Shown piece after piece: positions 5,226-5,415 of a DNA stretch of 5,415 nt; the first letter of the stretch is position 1, and each line of letters opens with the position of its first letter. The notes under the pieces are model-generated. The model was not told where the DNA came from. It saw only the letters and a list, made by a program, of their open reading frames with translations, and made no database searches. Source of the DNA: Firmicutes bacterium AF25-13AC (GTDB taxonomy: Bacteria; Bacillota; Clostridia; Lachnospirales; Lachnospiraceae); assembly GCA_003478935.1 (NCBI GenBank), contig QUFP01000082.1, positions 1 to 5,415 on the forward strand, written 5' to 3'. The position numbers were made by a program, and so were the translations under genes.

Positions 5226-5415
5226 GTGTCAATGCCCTCTCGGGCTTAAGTTGTTACGAGGAAATGGTCACAAGAATAAAAAAAGTCGCAGGTTTCAATG
5301 CCCTCTCGGGCTTATACCTCATTTCTACCAGGAAGATCTTTTTGGAACCTTACCGGAAGGAACTTATGGTTTCAATGCCCTCTCGGCTTATACCTCATTT
5401 CTACGATAAAGAGAT
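5226..5415 (-). CRISPR. Leader-distal end of a CRISPR array, continuing past the window
   Basis: Two near-identical repeat units occur at 5292-5328 (37 nt) and 5369-5404 (36 nt, one G lost from the GCCC-TCTC-GGGC hairpin). A 40-nt spacer separates them (5329-5368), giving a 77-nt period. A third, degenerate unit begins at 5226: its first 23 bases match with one change, and the rest has diverged. Eleven bases of a next spacer reach the edge. Read on the minus strand, each repeat ends in ATTGAAAC (ATTGACAC in the degenerate unit), the usual 8-nt handle of type I-B/III repeats, and contains a GCCC/GGGC hairpin. So crRNA is probably transcribed leftward, with the leader to the right outside the window. 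Decay of the left-most unit fits the leader-distal end. No cas gene is visible, so the subtype cannot be fixed. Confidence 0.72.

Noticed and set aside
5292..5328. Cas12a-type repeat, because the unit ends in ATTTCTAC on the plus strand
   Set aside because: Cas12a repeats also need the following TNTTGTAGAT stem, which is absent; the opposite strand ends in ATTGAAAC, fitting type I-B/III better.
5200..5409. Plus-strand ORF across the CRISPR repeats (and the overlapping 5037-5249 ORF)
   Set aside because: The repeated residues (FNALSGL) come from translated CRISPR repeats; the repeat period is not a multiple of three and there is no RBS.

Overview
The window looks like an accessory, repeat-scarred chromosomal region of a low-GC anaerobic Firmicute, most likely a Lachnospiraceae member (Blautia, Dorea, Coprococcus or Ruminococcus-like). 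This placement is an inference. It rests on a soluble multi-PAS hybrid kinase and a TM-GGDEF protein of types common there, an IS4-family element with a YREK signature, and a palindromic intergenic repeat and group II intron domain I sequence that I recall from those genomes. No database search was possible.

Layout, left to right. 1-110 is the 3' terminal segment of an insertion sequence whose body lies outside the window. 61-2856 (minus) is a 931-residue hybrid sensor histidine kinase/response regulator; its last 15 codons and its stop codon lie inside the IS end. 2857-3064 is intergenic: a good sigma-A-type promoter for the kinase, a compound inverted repeat (2956-3016), and a weak terminator for the next gene. 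3065-4016 (minus) is a diguanylate cyclase gene split by a lesion near its 5' end: the strong RBS and N-terminus (3879-4016) are one base out of frame with the membrane and GGDEF part (3065-3853). A plausible promoter (4068-4095) precedes it. About 4096-4250 (minus) is the 5' end of a group II intron (GTGCG... start and domain I hairpins) with no reverse transcriptase or catalytic domain V. 4285-4479 (minus) is a small unrecognised ORF. About 4501-5015 (plus) is a decayed IS4-family element whose transposase is broken by extra copies of a 10-bp tandem repeat and appears to carry an internal deletion; its terminal 108 bp match 1-110. 5016-5225 (210 bp) holds no gene I can support, only a short 14-bp-period direct repeat of AACTTTTTAGA (5098-5122). 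5226-5415 is the leader-distal end of a CRISPR array that runs off the right edge; no cas gene is present.

How the parts relate. The kinase and the diguanylate cyclase are both signalling genes on the minus strand, but the gap, terminator and separate promoter argue that they are transcribed separately. Everything right of 4016 is mobile-element debris next to a CRISPR array. Two similarly oriented IS ends (1-110 and 4908-5015) bracket the signalling genes as direct repeats. I found no clearly new system; the most informative points are the IS-remodelled kinase tail, the 10-bp expansion in the transposase, the split cyclase and the degenerate CRISPR end.
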